Shown: positions 20,841-33,069 of the stretch, piece by piece
Numbering within the stretch: the first letter of the stretch is position 1
Layout of the letters: each line of letters begins with the position of its first letter
Source of the DNA: Plantago ovata
Taxonomy: Eukaryota; Streptophyta; Magnoliopsida; Lamiales; Plantaginaceae
Assembly: GCA_028274465.1 (NCBI GenBank)
Contig: CM051457.1
Span: forward strand, 52,488,425 to 52,552,424
Direction of reading: 5' to 3'
Length of the DNA: 64,000 nt
The notes under the pieces: model-generated
Told to the model about the DNA's origin: nothing
What the model saw: the letters and a program-made list of their open reading frames with translations, nothing else
Database searches by the model: none
Program-made: the position numbers and the translations under genes

Positions 20841-21100
20841 GGGATACGAAATTTTTCGAAAAAAGTTCATTTTTTATCCCCGAAAACCATTCTCCTCATA
20901 AAAACACTCGAAAAAATTCACTCAAACATAAACATAAGCACAAAACATCACATAAACGAACAAATTCACATAAAGAAAGGCAAATTGTTCTATGTATTAA
21001 TGCATGCAATGCAATAAAGCGATAATAAGCAATAAAAACTCCGGGTTGCCTCCCGGATAGCGCCATTGTTTATAGTCTTTGACTCGACTTCTTCTTGCTC

Positions 21101-21913
21101 TTAGTTCTTCTTTTTTAGGGTACTAGACTTCGCCATCATGGATCGTTTCCTCATGCCACGAACATGTGAATGAGAATGAACGTAGACAACAAGACCAAAG
21201 TAGTTAATTGTGTGAGAAGCATTGAAGTGAATATTTGGATCAGATATGGCTCGCAACACATGTTGCCTGCCATCCACCTCAATGGTGCAAGTTCTTCGGT
21301 AGATGTCTATCACAGAGCGTAGCTTAGTCAAGAACGTTCGCCCCAAGAGAACAACATCCCCCATCCCGGGTGTAGACGCCGGCATAACTACAAAGTCGGT
21401 GTACACAGAAGCTTCACCAATCTTAACCAATACGTTCTTCACAACGCCTTCGGGTCTCACAAAGGATCCATCCGACAATTGCCCAATAGCCTTATGCTCA
21501 GATAGTTTTCCAAGGCCACTCTTCTCAAACACATTCACTAGGAGCACATTAGAGTAAGATCCCGTATCTAGAGTAGCACGAACATCTTCAAGTTCACCAA
21601 TCCCAACCTTAACATCGAAACTCTCAGGAATTGGCTCGGGATCCTCTTGCTCATCTTCACTCACATCAAAACCAAGGTCCTTCTCTTCTTCCTTGGCTAG
21701 TGGAGGTTCTCCATCCTTGCAACACCCACAATTAGCACCTTTCTTGATAGTGATCTCAACAGGAAGATCACCTACTAATGTAATACAAATCGACTTCTCA
21801 GTGGTGCTAGGTAATTTCCCATGCTCCCTACTCGCTCCACGGTCAATCAACTCTTGCATATTTTGATGGGCAAGCCTAGTGCTCTCTTCCAAACGATCCA
21901 GCCTCGCCCTAGT
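21101..21913 (-). pseudogene. Gag C-terminus and aspartic protease of element A (3' part)
   Basis: This continues the gag interrupted by element D. It starts at ARLDRLEESTRLAHQ (a likely coiled coil), then a Cys-bearing linker and an acidic EEEKDLG stretch. The protease is of the Athila retropepsin type, with the active-site ATLDTGSYSNVL and the flap-distal VVLLGRTFL; VKNVLVKIGEASVY lies between. Retropepsin would cut the Gag-Pro precursor. The frame is open to a stop at 21101 after a basic tail. No reverse transcriptase follows; the next sequence is a CCGGGTTGCCTCCCGG hairpin (near 21043) and then the internal promoter. The coding unit as a whole is broken by stops in its 5' part (57961-59307). 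Confidence 0.8.
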
Positions 21914-23116
21914 TGATGAACTGGAAGTTGTCAGATTCAAATTAATCAAATAAATTTGTTTTTAGCCAAAGGCAATTCACAACTACAACCAAAATCGTAG
22001 TGTAGCAGTAAAATAACCTCGAGTGTCGATCTCTAAGGACTATAACTAGCTTTATCTAAATTAACTTAAAGTATAAAATCAACAGACGACTTAGCACAGG
22101 TTTTTCTTATCAAGATAATGGAAGTTAGTGATAGTATGATCATTCAAAGCATAGCAGGTTAATAATCATGCATGAAGTACCCGATCATTTTGCATAGAGA
22201 TCTAAGATCATGAATTGTCCAATGTGTTCCGTTTTATTCAACACTACGAAGATAGAGGGCTTAGATAGATCAAAGAAATAAAGCAATAACTCAAAGTCTG
22301 ATTCGCATTACCGCCATCATGCATAATTAATAACCCTTCGCTAAGAAATCACATACTATCACCAACGATAGATTTAGCTACTCATAGATGTCATGCAATC
22401 AACAGAAATCATAGCAAGATTGAATGAAAACATGTTGAAAGATATAAATATAAATAGAAAAATCCGAGATACAATGTTACCGATGAAGGTTGTCAATCTC
22501 CGAAGAATCGCGATCTCACAAGCTCCAAATTGATAAGAAAAATTGTCTCCTATGCTAAGAATTTCCAGAACAGGCTCTGGAGAATTCCTACCTAAAACTA
22601 ATGAGAAAGGTATGAAAAAAGGTCTGAGAAAGTATGAAAAAACGTAGAGAAACAACAACTATATATAGGAGTTCGGCAGGCGTGGGGAGAGTCGCCCCAC
22701 ACACCGGGCGAACCGCCTAGTGTGGGGCGAACCGCCCCGCATCCCTGGCGAATCGCCCAGGAGCTCCAGTCGGCGAGAGACGCGTTTTCGACGCGTTTTT
22801 GGATTTCTTTTCCTTTTCGGACTCGGTTTTTGCCTTCTAGTGACCTTTAAGCCTTCAAACACGACCCCTAGACTTCAAATCCCATCCGGAATCTTCTAGA
22901 TACTCCAAAAATGTCCTCGGAACACCGATTCTTCGTTCTCGTCGATATAATTGCCCGGAAAACCACGTTTTTCACCTAAAACCTTTAAAATGCAAACTAA
23001 AGGGAAACGTGACACTATTCTAATAAAATGCACTATAATATAGCTAAATTAACATAGAGGATAGCAAAAATAGGTGAAAAACGATTCGAATGAAGGTGTA
23101 CAATATACGTTCATCA
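21914..23116 (-). repeat. 3' LTR of element D
   Basis: This 1203-bp LTR runs from TGATGAACTGG to ACGTTCATCA. Dyads gcgaaccgc (22708, 22727) and gcgaatcgc (22748) are spaced 19-21 bp, with a decayed one near 22687. The TATA box is the complement of 22660-22668. Confidence 0.9.
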
Positions 23117-23153
23117 AACTCCCCAAACTGAACCTTTGCTTGTCCTCAAGCAA
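23117..23153 (-). other. Polypurine tract and adjacent hairpin of element D
   Basis: In sense orientation a hairpin TTGCTTG-AGGA-CAAGCAA (23153-23136) is followed by a purine tract containing GTTTGGGGAGTT that abuts the LTR. The same hairpin-plus-tract occurs in A and B, and in C with one change. The noncoding 3' domain continues to 23389, where B is inserted. Confidence 0.8.
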
Positions 23154-23389
23154 CTCAGCTCGACTCTAATGCAAAAAACAATGCAACACAAAAATTGGAG
23201 TCTCATGCCAAATGAAATGAACTAATCTATTGAATCTATCAAAAAACATATGAACAAAAACCATACAAATCATAACATGGATATAGGCTGAAGAATGCCT
23301 CGATTGACTCATACACATTCACATAAGCACTTATGTCAAACAAGATAGTCTCTCGTAACATTCTCTACCTGGACCTAGTCAGTGACGAC

Positions 23390-24632
23390 TGATGGACGTG
23401 TCAAGCTCAATCAAATAAATTTGTTATTTAGCCAAAGACAATCCACAACTACAACGAAAACCGTAGTGTAGTAGCAGAATGACTCGAGTGTCGTTCTCTC
23501 AGGACTATAACTAGCTTTATCTATTTAATAAGAGAATATAAAACAGCAGACAGATAGCAATAGGGGGTTTCTAGCAGATAATGGAGATTGGTGATAGTAT
23601 GGTCCTTCTTAGCATAATGGGTCGATAATCATGCATAAATTCATCGGTCTTGCATAGAGATCTTTGAATCAATCTAGTGTCCTGTTGCAAGTATTAAGCA
23701 CTACGAAGATAATCTGGTCTGACTAGTCAATCAGGGTTGTCCTAATGTGTTCCGTAATTATTCAACACTACGAAGATAATCGGTCTGATGGTAGACTAGT
23801 GTCCAATTGTGCATAATAATCAATACAACATACGAGAATTTTGGTTACAACTGATCAACGAAATAAAGCAATGACATGGAGTATAATGCGCGATATAGCC
23901 ATTAGCATGATTATCTTCCCTCGCTAAGAATTCACATACTACCACCAATGATAAGTTTAGCTACTCATATTATGCATGCAATCAACAGAAATCATAGAAG
24001 AAAACATATTGAAAGATAATAAAATAAGTAGAATAAAACTGTAAGATACAAAATTTACCGAAGGTTGTCAATCTCTGGATGATTGCGATCCTACAAGCTC
24101 CAAACTACTATGAAAAAGTATCCCCTAAGCTACGGAACTCCCAGGACAGGCCCCGGGAAGTTCCTACCTAAAACTATAGAGAGAGATGAGAAAGTAGGTC
24201 TGGAAAGATATGATTTTCGGAGAGAAAACTGAGCTCTATATATAGGCCCCGAATAAAGTCTGGGGCGGTTCGCCCCCCGTCTTTTTTGCGGAATTCCGCA
24301 TTTTTCGACGCGGATTTGGATTTCTTCACCTTTTCGGACTCGGTTTCAGACTTCTAGTGGCCTTCTAACCTCCAGATTCGACCCCTAGACTCCAAATCCT
24401 ATCCGGAAACCTTCAGATACTCCAAATAGGCTTGTGGAACACCAATTCCTTGTCAACTTCAATATAATTGCCCAGAAATCCCCGAATTTCAACCAAAACC
24501 TGTAAAATAAAATCTAAAGGGAAACGTGACACTATTCTAATAAAATTTACTAAAATATAGCTAAATTAACATAGAGGATAGCTAAAATAGGTGAAAAATA
24601 CTCGAATGACAGTGTAAAATACACATTCATCA
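23390..24632 (-). repeat. LTR1 of element B
   Basis: This 1243-bp LTR runs from TGATGGACGTG to ACATTCATCA. It has one dyad gcggttcgc (24265-24273), where the other B LTRs have two sites 20 bp apart; one unit was lost between the repeats. A 156-bp spacer follows (24633-24788), made of the polypurine tract, the hairpin and the first part of the 3' domain, ending in caattt as left of the true PBS. Confidence 0.88.
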
Positions 24633-24788
24633 AACTCCCCAAACCGAACCTTTGCTTGTCCTCAAGCAACTAAGCTAGACTCTAATATAAAAAACATGCA
24701 AGACACAAAATGGAGTTTCATGCCAAATAAAATGAACTAATCTACTGAATCTACCAAAAAACATATGAACAAATAAAAACATGCAATT

Positions 24789-26050
24789 TGATGGACGTGT
24801 CAAGGTCAATCAAATAAATTTGTTATTTAGCCAAAGGCAATCCACAACTACAACGAAAACCGTAGTGTAGTAGCAGAATGACTCGATTGTCGTTCTCTCA
24901 GGACTATAACTAGCTTTATCTATTTAATAAGAGAATATAAAACAGCAGACAGATAGCAATAGGGGGTTTCTAGCAGATAATGGAGATTGGTGATAGTATG
25001 GTCCTTCTTAGCATAATGGGTCGATAATCATGCATAAATTCCTCGGTCTTGCATAGAGATCTTTGAATCAATCTAGTGTCATGTTGCAAGTATTAAGCAC
25101 TACGAAGATAATCTGGTCTGACTAGTCAATCAGGGTTGTCCTAATGTGTTCCGTAATTATTCAACACTACGAAGATAATCGGTCTGATGGTAGACTAGTG
25201 TCCAATTGTGCATAATAATCAATACAACATACGAGAATTTTGGTTACAACTGATCAACGAAATAAAGCAATGACACGGAGTATAATGCGCGATATAGCCA
25301 TTAGCATGATTATCTTCCCTCGCTAAGAATTCACATACTACCACCAATGATAAGTTTAGCTACTCATATTATGCATGCAATCAACAGAAATCATAGAAGA
25401 AAACATATTGAAAGATAATAAAATAAGTAGAATAAAACTGTAAGATACAAAATTTACCGAAGGTTGTCAATCTCCGGATGATTGCGATCCTACGAGCTCC
25501 AAACTACTATGAAAAAGTATCCCCTAAGCTACGGAACTCCCAGGACAGGCCCCGGGAAGTTCCTACCTAAAACTATAGAGAGAGATGAGAAAGTAGGTCT
25601 GGAAAGATATGATTTTCGGAGAGAAAACTGAGCTCTATATATAGGCCCCGAATAAAGTCTGGGGCGGTTCGCCGCAGGATGGGGCGGTTCGCCCCCCGTC
25701 TTTTTTGCGGAATTCCGCGTTTTTCGACGCGCATTTGGATTTCTTCACCTTTTCGGACTCGGTTTCAGACTTCTAGTGGCCTTCTAACCTCCAGATTCGA
25801 CCCCTAGACTCCAAATCCTATCCGGAAACCTTCAGATACTCCAAATAGGCTTCTGGAACACCAATTCCTTGTCAACTTCAATATAATTGCCCAGAAATCC
25901 CCGAATTTCAACCAAAACCGGTAAAATAAAATCTAAAGGGAAACGTGACACTATTCTAATAAAATGTACTAAAATATAGCTAAGTAACATAGAGGATAGC
26001 TAAAATAGGTGAAAAAGACTCGAATGAAAGTGTAAAATACACATTCATCA
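24789..26050 (-). repeat. LTR2 of element B
   Basis: A 1262-bp LTR with dyads at 25664-25672 and 25684-25692. The 156-bp spacer 26051-26206 repeats that at 24633-24788 with a few substitutions. Confidence 0.88.
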
Positions 26051-26206
26051 AACTCCCCAAACCGAACCTTTGCTTGTCCTCCAGCAACTAAGCTAGACTC
26101 TAATACAAAAAACATGCAAGACACAAAATGGAGTTTCATGCCAAATAAAATGAACTAATCTACTGAATCTACCAAAAAACATATGAACAAATAAAAACAT
26201 GCAATT

Positions 26207-27469
26207 TGATGGACGTGTCAAGGTCAATCAAATAAATTTGTTATTTAGCCAAAGGCAATCCACAACTACAACGAAAACCGTAGTGTAGTAGCAGAATGAC
26301 TCGAGTGTCGTTCTCTCAGGACTATAACTAGATTTATCTATTTAATAAGATAATATAAAACAGCAGACAGATAGCAATAGGGGGTTTCTAGCAGATAATG
26401 GAGATTGGTGATAGTATGGTCCTTCTTAGCATAATGGGTCGATAATCATGCATAAATTCCTCGGTCTTGCTTAGAGATCTTTGAATCAATCTAGTGTCCT
26501 GTTGCAAGTATTAAGCACTACGAAGATAATCTGGCCTGACTAGTCAATCACGGTTGTCCTAATGTGCTCCGTAATAATTCAACACTACGAAGATAATCGG
26601 TCTGATGGTAGACTAGTGTCCAATTGTGCATAATAATCAATACAACATACGAGAATTTTGGTTACAACTGATCAACGAAATAAAGCAATGACACGGAGTA
26701 TAATGCACGATATAGCCATTAGCATGATTATCTTCCCTCGCTAAGAATTCACATACTACCACCAATGATAAGTTTAGCTACTCATATTATGCATGCAATC
26801 AACAGAAATCATAGAAGAAAACATATTGAAAGATAAATAAAATAAGTAGAATAAAACTGTAAGATACAAAATTTACCGAAGGTTGTCAATCTTCGGATGA
26901 TTGCGATCCTACGAGCTCCAAACTGCTATGAAAAAGTATCCCCTAAGCTACGGAACTCCCAGGACAGGCCCCGGGAAGTTCCTACCTAAAACTATAGAGA
27001 GAGGTGAGAAAGTAGGTTTGGAAAGATATGATTTTCGGAGAGAAAACTGAGCTCTATTATAGGCCCCGAATAAAGTCTAGGGCGGTTCGCCGCAGGATGG
27101 GGCGGTTCGCCCCCCGTCTTTTTCGCGGAATTCCGCGTTTTTCGACGTGGATTTGGATTTCTTCACCTTTTCGGACTCGGTTTCAGACTTCTAGTGGCCT
27201 TCTAACCTCCAGATTCGGCCCCTAGACTCCAAATCCTATCCGGAAACCTTCAGATACTCCAAATAGGCTTCTGGAACACCAATTCCTTGTCAACTTCAAT
27301 ATAATTGCCCAGAAATCCCCGAATTTCAACCAAAACCTGTAAAATAAAATCTAAAGGGAAACGTGACACTATTCTAATAAAATTTACTAAAATATAGCTA
27401 AATTAACATAGAGGATAGCTAAAATAGGTGAAAAAGACTCGGATGAAAGTGTAAAATACACATTCATCA
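26207..27469 (-). repeat. LTR3 of element B
   Basis: A 1263-bp LTR with dyads at 27082-27090 and 27102-27110. The TATA box has a base missing (ctattata). It is the 3' LTR of the main body of B. Confidence 0.88.
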
Positions 27470-29130
27470 AACTCCCCAAACCGAACCTTTGCTTGTCCTC
27501 AAGCAACTAAGCTAGACTCTAATACAAAAAACATGCAAGACACAAAATGGAGTTTCATGCCAAATAAAATGAACTAATCTACTGAATCTACCAAAAAACA
27601 TATGAACAAAAACCATATAAATCAAAGCATGAATATAGGTTGAAGAATACCTCGATTGACTTATACACATCCACATAAGCACTTATGTCAAGACAAGATA
27701 GTCTCTCGTAACATTCTCTACCTGGACCTAGTCAGTGACGACGTAATGAAGCATGCTAAGATACGAATGGTTGCCCCGTGCCTATGAAACTGAAGTCTTA
27801 CTGCTGTTCCACCATATTAAGACTTTCCCTTAAAAGAGGTCGAACCAGTACTGGCTCTCGTCAAACGAAGGAGGGTTCCCTATAAAAGATAACTCTCCCC
27901 TATTCTACCCATCTCTCAAGTAAAGTCTTAAGCTATTCACCACTTCCTGAATGGCAGGACGAGGGTGGTCTAGAACAGATGACACTTAAGACAAAAAAGA
28001 TAAAAAATAGAAAAATTACAACACGATTACGAACAATACGAAAAATAGTAAAGACTCAAACTTTGCTAAACTGCTATTTGGCTTTCTTTTTGGACCCTTC
28101 TTTGCTTTTTTGGGGTCTTTTCTTTTTTTTTCGTTCCAGATTCTTTTTTTTCTTTTTCTCTTTTTTTTTCTGGAAGTTTTCTTTCTTTTTTTCGATTTTT
28201 TTTCTAGCCAGCAGTAGCATAACAAAGAGAAACAAAAATGACTCACACGACTTCCCCAAACCTATTCGAAAGAATAGGTTGGGGTAAAAAATTTACGGAA
28301 AAGGAAAAAATAAACTCACGATACGAACATGAAAAACAGAAACAAGTCTAATGATGGTGTAACCCCCTCCCCATAACCTATTCCCCCTCCCCAAACCTAT
28401 TCGGAAGAATAGGTTATAAACAAAGGATCACACAACCTCACACTACCTCCTTCCTAGGCATTTAGCAATCTCAAAGCATGGTGAAGACTTGTTGCCTCTT
28501 AGGTACATAATTACTCGGGAAAACAACCATAAGACCCTAACATGCATCATCCTATTATAAAGGCCTTCGTGAACCGCAGTAGAGAAAACACCACTAAGTG
28601 ATGTCGAGACTACCAAGCTTAACTAAGTGCAATACATAAATGTGACAAGCCAAGCGAGAAAAACCTCAAACAAATTCATAGAGATGAAGCATACGATTAA
28701 TGGCATAGTTAGTTGATCTACCCAATAAAAAAGTTTAAAAAATTTGGCAATAAACTCCATATAAAACATGCAAGACTATCCTAGGAAAGCAGTAAACGTG
28801 CAAATGAAAAAAAATTCACGAGTTATCATAAGCAAGATAAGTATAGAGATAACCAGCGATAACCTCCTCCCCACACCTGAACGTCGTCGCTCGTCCCGAA
28901 CGTCGAAAGTGGATCCAAGGTTAGAGCTAATGCTTGTATAAGTGACCTATAATACTCAATCAAACTCGTGAGATAAAATCTAAAGCGGTAAAGAAAGCGA
29001 TAAAATCTCCGGGTTGCCTCCCGGATAGCGTCATTGTTTAAAGTCTTTGACTCGACTTCTGTCTGCGCCTATCTCTTCTTTTGTGGGTACTAGGATTCCC
29101 CTTCATTGATCTCCTCTCCATGCCACGAAC
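27470..29130 (-). other. Conserved noncoding 3' domain of element B (left contig copy)
   Basis: There is no gene. It holds the polypurine tract and hairpin (27470-27510), the first shared block (27600-27980), a T-rich tract (28080-28200), hairpins cctattc-gaaa-gaatagg (28261-28278) and cctattc-ggaa-gaatagg (28396-28413) each beside a polypurine-like tract, the second shared block (28430-28790), and a CCGGGTTGCCTCCCGG hairpin near 29009. The corresponding copy right of the gap is 31422-33069. Confidence 0.7.
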
Positions 29131-30104
29131 CTATGAATAAGAAAGAATATAGGTTGCAAGACGACAGTAGTGAGTAGTAATATCTGGCGGTTCAGGTGGA
29201 TCAGGTATGGCTTGCAATACGTGTCGCTTGCCATCCACTTCGATGGTGCAAGTTCTTTGGTAGATGTCCATCACGGAGCGTAGATTGGTCAAGAATGTTT
29301 GCCCTAAGAGTATGACATCCCCCGTCCCAGGTGCAGATGCCGGCATAACTACGAAATTGGTGTATATAGATGCTTCACCAATCTTGACCAACACATTTTT
29401 CACAACGCCCTCGGGTCTCATAAAGGATCCATCCGCCAGTTGCACAATAGCCCTTTGCTCAGATAGTTTCCCAATGTTGCTCTTTTCAAACACATTCAAA
29501 GGAATTATGTTTGAGTAGGATCCCGTATCTAGTGTGGCACGGACATCTTCAAGCTCACCAATCCCTACCTTAACATCGAAACTTTTAGGGAGTGGTTTGG
29601 GATCCTCTTCCTCCTCATCACTTGTGTCAGATCCAAGGTTCTTCTCTTCTTCCTCAGCCTGTAGAAGTTCTTCCTTTATGCAACACTCGCACCTAACACC
29701 TTCTTGATTGCGATTCCGTCAGGTACATCACCAGCAATGTAATGGCATTCATCTTCACAGTGTGTTAGGCAGTTTGCCTTGCTCCCTACTTGCTCCTCGG
29801 TCGATCAACTCTTGCATCTTTTGATGGGCAAGTCTAGTGCTCTCTTCAACCTATCGAGCCTTGCCCTAGTCTTCTCGGAGTCTTCTTCATAATGTTGAGA
29901 AAACATGTGTGTGATCGACCATCTTCTGCAAGTCTCCATCAGTTGAGCCGACTTCGACTTCGGTGGCTCTTTTGGAGCGGGATTTTCGCATTGGTCATTA
30001 CCATAGTTTAGCCTACTACGGTTGGTTAGGTCCGTAAGTTGGTTTAGGTGATATCCTTGATTGTTACGGTATCTCTTCTCCAGAATCCACCTCGAGGATT
30101 CCGA
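29131..30104 (-). pseudogene. Protease and gag fragment of element B, left contig copy
   Basis: Sense text from 30104 to 29131 repeats 34056-33070: gag C-terminus, acidic linker and protease (FEKSNIGKLSEQRA ... VILLGQTFL). Frames are interrupted by several single-base deletions between 29690 and 30090 relative to the other copy. At 29598 it keeps a T missing from the right copy (tggtttggg), which restores the linker-to-protease frame there. The clustering of one-base losses next to the N run points to low-quality contig-end sequence. Confidence 0.65.
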
Positions 30105-30204
30105 NNNNNNNNNNNNNNNNNNNNNNNNNNNNNNNNNNNNNNNNNNNNNNNNNNNNNNNNNNNNNNNNNNNNNNNNNNNNNNNNNNNNNNNNNNNNNNNN
30201 NNNN
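30105..30204. other. Assembly gap of 100 N
   Basis: Exactly 100 unknown bases, the usual placeholder for a gap of unknown size. The left flank ends in gag text equivalent to 34056. The right flank begins inside an LTR at a point equivalent to 26228. Confidence 0.99.
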
Positions 30205-31421
30205 TCAAATAATTTGTATGTTAGCCAAAGGAATCCACAACACAACGAAAACCGTAGTGTAGTAGAAATGACTCGAGTGTCGTTCTCTCAGGACTATAAC
30301 GATTTATCTATTTATAAGATAATATAAAACAGCAGACAGATAGCAATAGGGGGTTCTAGCAGATAATGGAGATTGGTGATAGTATGGTCCTTCTTACATA
30401 ATGGGTCGATAATCATGCATAAATTCCTCTCGGTCTTGCATAGAGATCTTGAATCAATCTAGTGTCCTGTTGCAAGTATTAAGCACTACGAAGATATATT
30501 GGTCTGACTAGTCAATCACGGTTTTTCCTAATGTGTCCGTAATAATTCAACACTACGAAATAATTGGTCTGATGGTCGACAAGTGTCCAATTGTGCATAA
30601 TAATCATACAACATACGAGAATTTTTTACACTGATCAACGAAATAAAGCAATACACGGAGTATAATGCGCGATATAGCCATTAGCATGATTATCTTCCCT
30701 CGCTAAGAATTCACATACTACTACCACCAACGATAATTTAGCTACTCATAATAGCATGCAATCACAGAAATCATAGAAGAAACATATTGAAAGAATAAAT
30801 AAATAAGTAGAATAAAACTGTAAGATACAAAGTTACCGAAGGTTGTCAATCTCGGATGATTGCGATCCTACGAGCTCCAAACTTATGAAAAAGTATCCCC
30901 TAAGCTACGGAACTCCCAGGACAGGCCCCGGGAAGTTCCTACCTAAAACTATAGAGAGAGGTGAGAAAGTAGGTTGGGAAAGATATGATTTTCGGAGAGA
31001 AACTGAGCACTATTATAGGCCCAAATAAGTCTGGGGCGGTTCGCCGCAGGATGGGGCGGTTCGCCCCCGTCTTTTTCGGGCGGATTCCGCGTTTTTCGAC
31101 GTTGATTTGGATTTCTTCACCTTTTCGGACTCGGTTTCATCACGTCTAGTGGCCTTCTAACCTCCAGATTCGACCCCTAGACTCCAAATCCTATCCGGAA
31201 ACCTTCAGATACTCCAAATAGGCTTCTGGAACACCAATTCCTTGTCAACTCTCAATATAATTGCCCAGAAATCTCCGAATTTAACCAAACCTGTAAAATA
31301 AAATCTAAAGGGAAACGTGACACTATTCTAATAAAATTTACTAAAATATAGCTAAATTAACATAGAGGATGCTAAAATAGGTGAAAAAGACTCGATGAAA
31401 GTGTAAAATACACATTCATCA
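30205..31421 (-). repeat. LTR4 of element B, truncated at the contig edge
   Basis: It corresponds to LTR3 from base 26228 on, with many one-base deletions in the first kilobase. Dyads are at 31036-31044 and 31056-31064. It is probably the same physical LTR as LTR3, assembled twice. Confidence 0.75.
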
Positions 31422-33069
31422 AACTCCCCAAACCGAACCTTTTGCTTGTCCTCAAGCAACTAAGCTAGACTCTAATACAAAAAACATGCAAGACCAAAAT
31501 GGAGTTTCATGCCAAATAAAATGAACTAATCTACTGAATCTACCAAATAACATATGAACAAAAACCATATATCAAAGCATGAATATAGGTTGAAGAATAC
31601 CTCGATTGACTTATACACATCCACATAAGCACTTATGTCAAGACAAGATGGTCTCTCGTAACATTCTCTACCTGGACCTAGTCAGTGACGACGTAATGAA
31701 GCATGCTAAGATACGAATGGTTGCCCCGTGCCTATGAAACTGAAGACTTACTGCTGTTCCACCATATTAAGACTTTCCCTCAAAAGAGGTCGAACCAGTA
31801 CTGGCTCTCATCAAACGAAGGAGGGTTCCCTAAAAAGATAACACCCCCCTATTCTACCCATCTCTCAAGTAAAGTCTTAAGCTATTCACCACTTCCTGAA
31901 TGGCAGGACGAGGGTGGTCTAGAACAGATGACACTTAAGACAAAAGATAAAAAATAGAAAAATTACAACACGATTACGAACAATACGAAAATAGTAAAGA
32001 CTCAAACTTTGCTAAAACTGCTATTTGGCTTTCTTTTGGACCCTTCTTTGCTTTTTGGGGTCTTTTTTATTTTTTTCGTTCCAGATTCTTTTTTTTCTTT
32101 TTCTCTTTTTTTTCTGGAAGTTTTCTTTCTTTTTTCGATTTTTTTTCTAGCCAGCAGTAGCATAACAAAGAGAAACAAAATGACTCACACGACTTCCCCA
32201 AACCTATTCGAAAGAATAGGTTGGGGTAAAAATTACGGAAAAGGAAAAAATAAACTCACGATACGAACATGAAAAACAGAAACAAGTCTAATGATGGTGT
32301 AACCCCTCCCCATAACCTATTCCCCCTCCCCAAACCTATTCGGAAGAATAGGTTATAAACAAAGGATCACACAACCTCACACTACCTCCTTCCTAGGCAT
32401 TTAGCAATCTCAAAGCATGGTGAAGACTTGTTGCCTCTTAGGTACATAATTACTCGGGAAAACAACCATAAGACCCTAACATGCATCATCCTATTATAAA
32501 GGCCTTCGTGAACCGCAGTAGAGAAAACACCACTAAGTGATGTCGAGACTACCAAGCTTAACTAAGTGCAATACATAAATGTGACAAGCCAAGCGAGAAA
32601 AACCTCAAACAAATTCATAGAGATGAAGCATACGATTAATGGCATAGTTAGTTGATCTACCCATAAAAAAGTTTAAAAAATTTGGCAATAAACTCCATAT
32701 AAAACATGCAAGACTATCCTAGGAAAGCAGTAACGTGCAAATGAAAAAAAAATTCACGAGTTATCATAAGCAAGATAAGTATAGAGATAACCAGCGATAA
32801 CCTCCTCCCCACACCTGAACGTCGTCGCTCGTCCCGAACGTCGAAAGTGGATCCAAGGTTAGAGCTAATGCTTGTATAAGTGACCTATAATACTCAATCA
32901 AACTCGTGAGATAAAATCTAAAGCGGTAAAGAAAGCGATAAAATCTCCGGGTTGCCTCCCGGATAGCGTCATTGTTTAAAGTCTTTGACTCGACTTCTGT
33001 CTGCGCCTATCTCTTCTTTTTGTGGGTACTAGGATTCCCCTTCATTGATCTCCTCTCCATGCCACGAAC
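31422..33069 (-). other. Conserved noncoding 3' domain of element B (right contig copy)
   Basis: No gene. Nearly identical to 27470-29130, with the same hairpins (near 32205-32222 and 32335-32355) and T-rich tract (32020-32150). See the gap entry. Confidence 0.7.

Noticed and set aside
28016-28287. Phe- or Lys-rich frames at T-rich tracts (28016-28287, 32009-32272, 36935-37135, 45059-45380, 17964-18191)
   Set aside because: They translate the pyrimidine/purine tract of the noncoding 3' domain. Frames differ between copies, so no protein is conserved.
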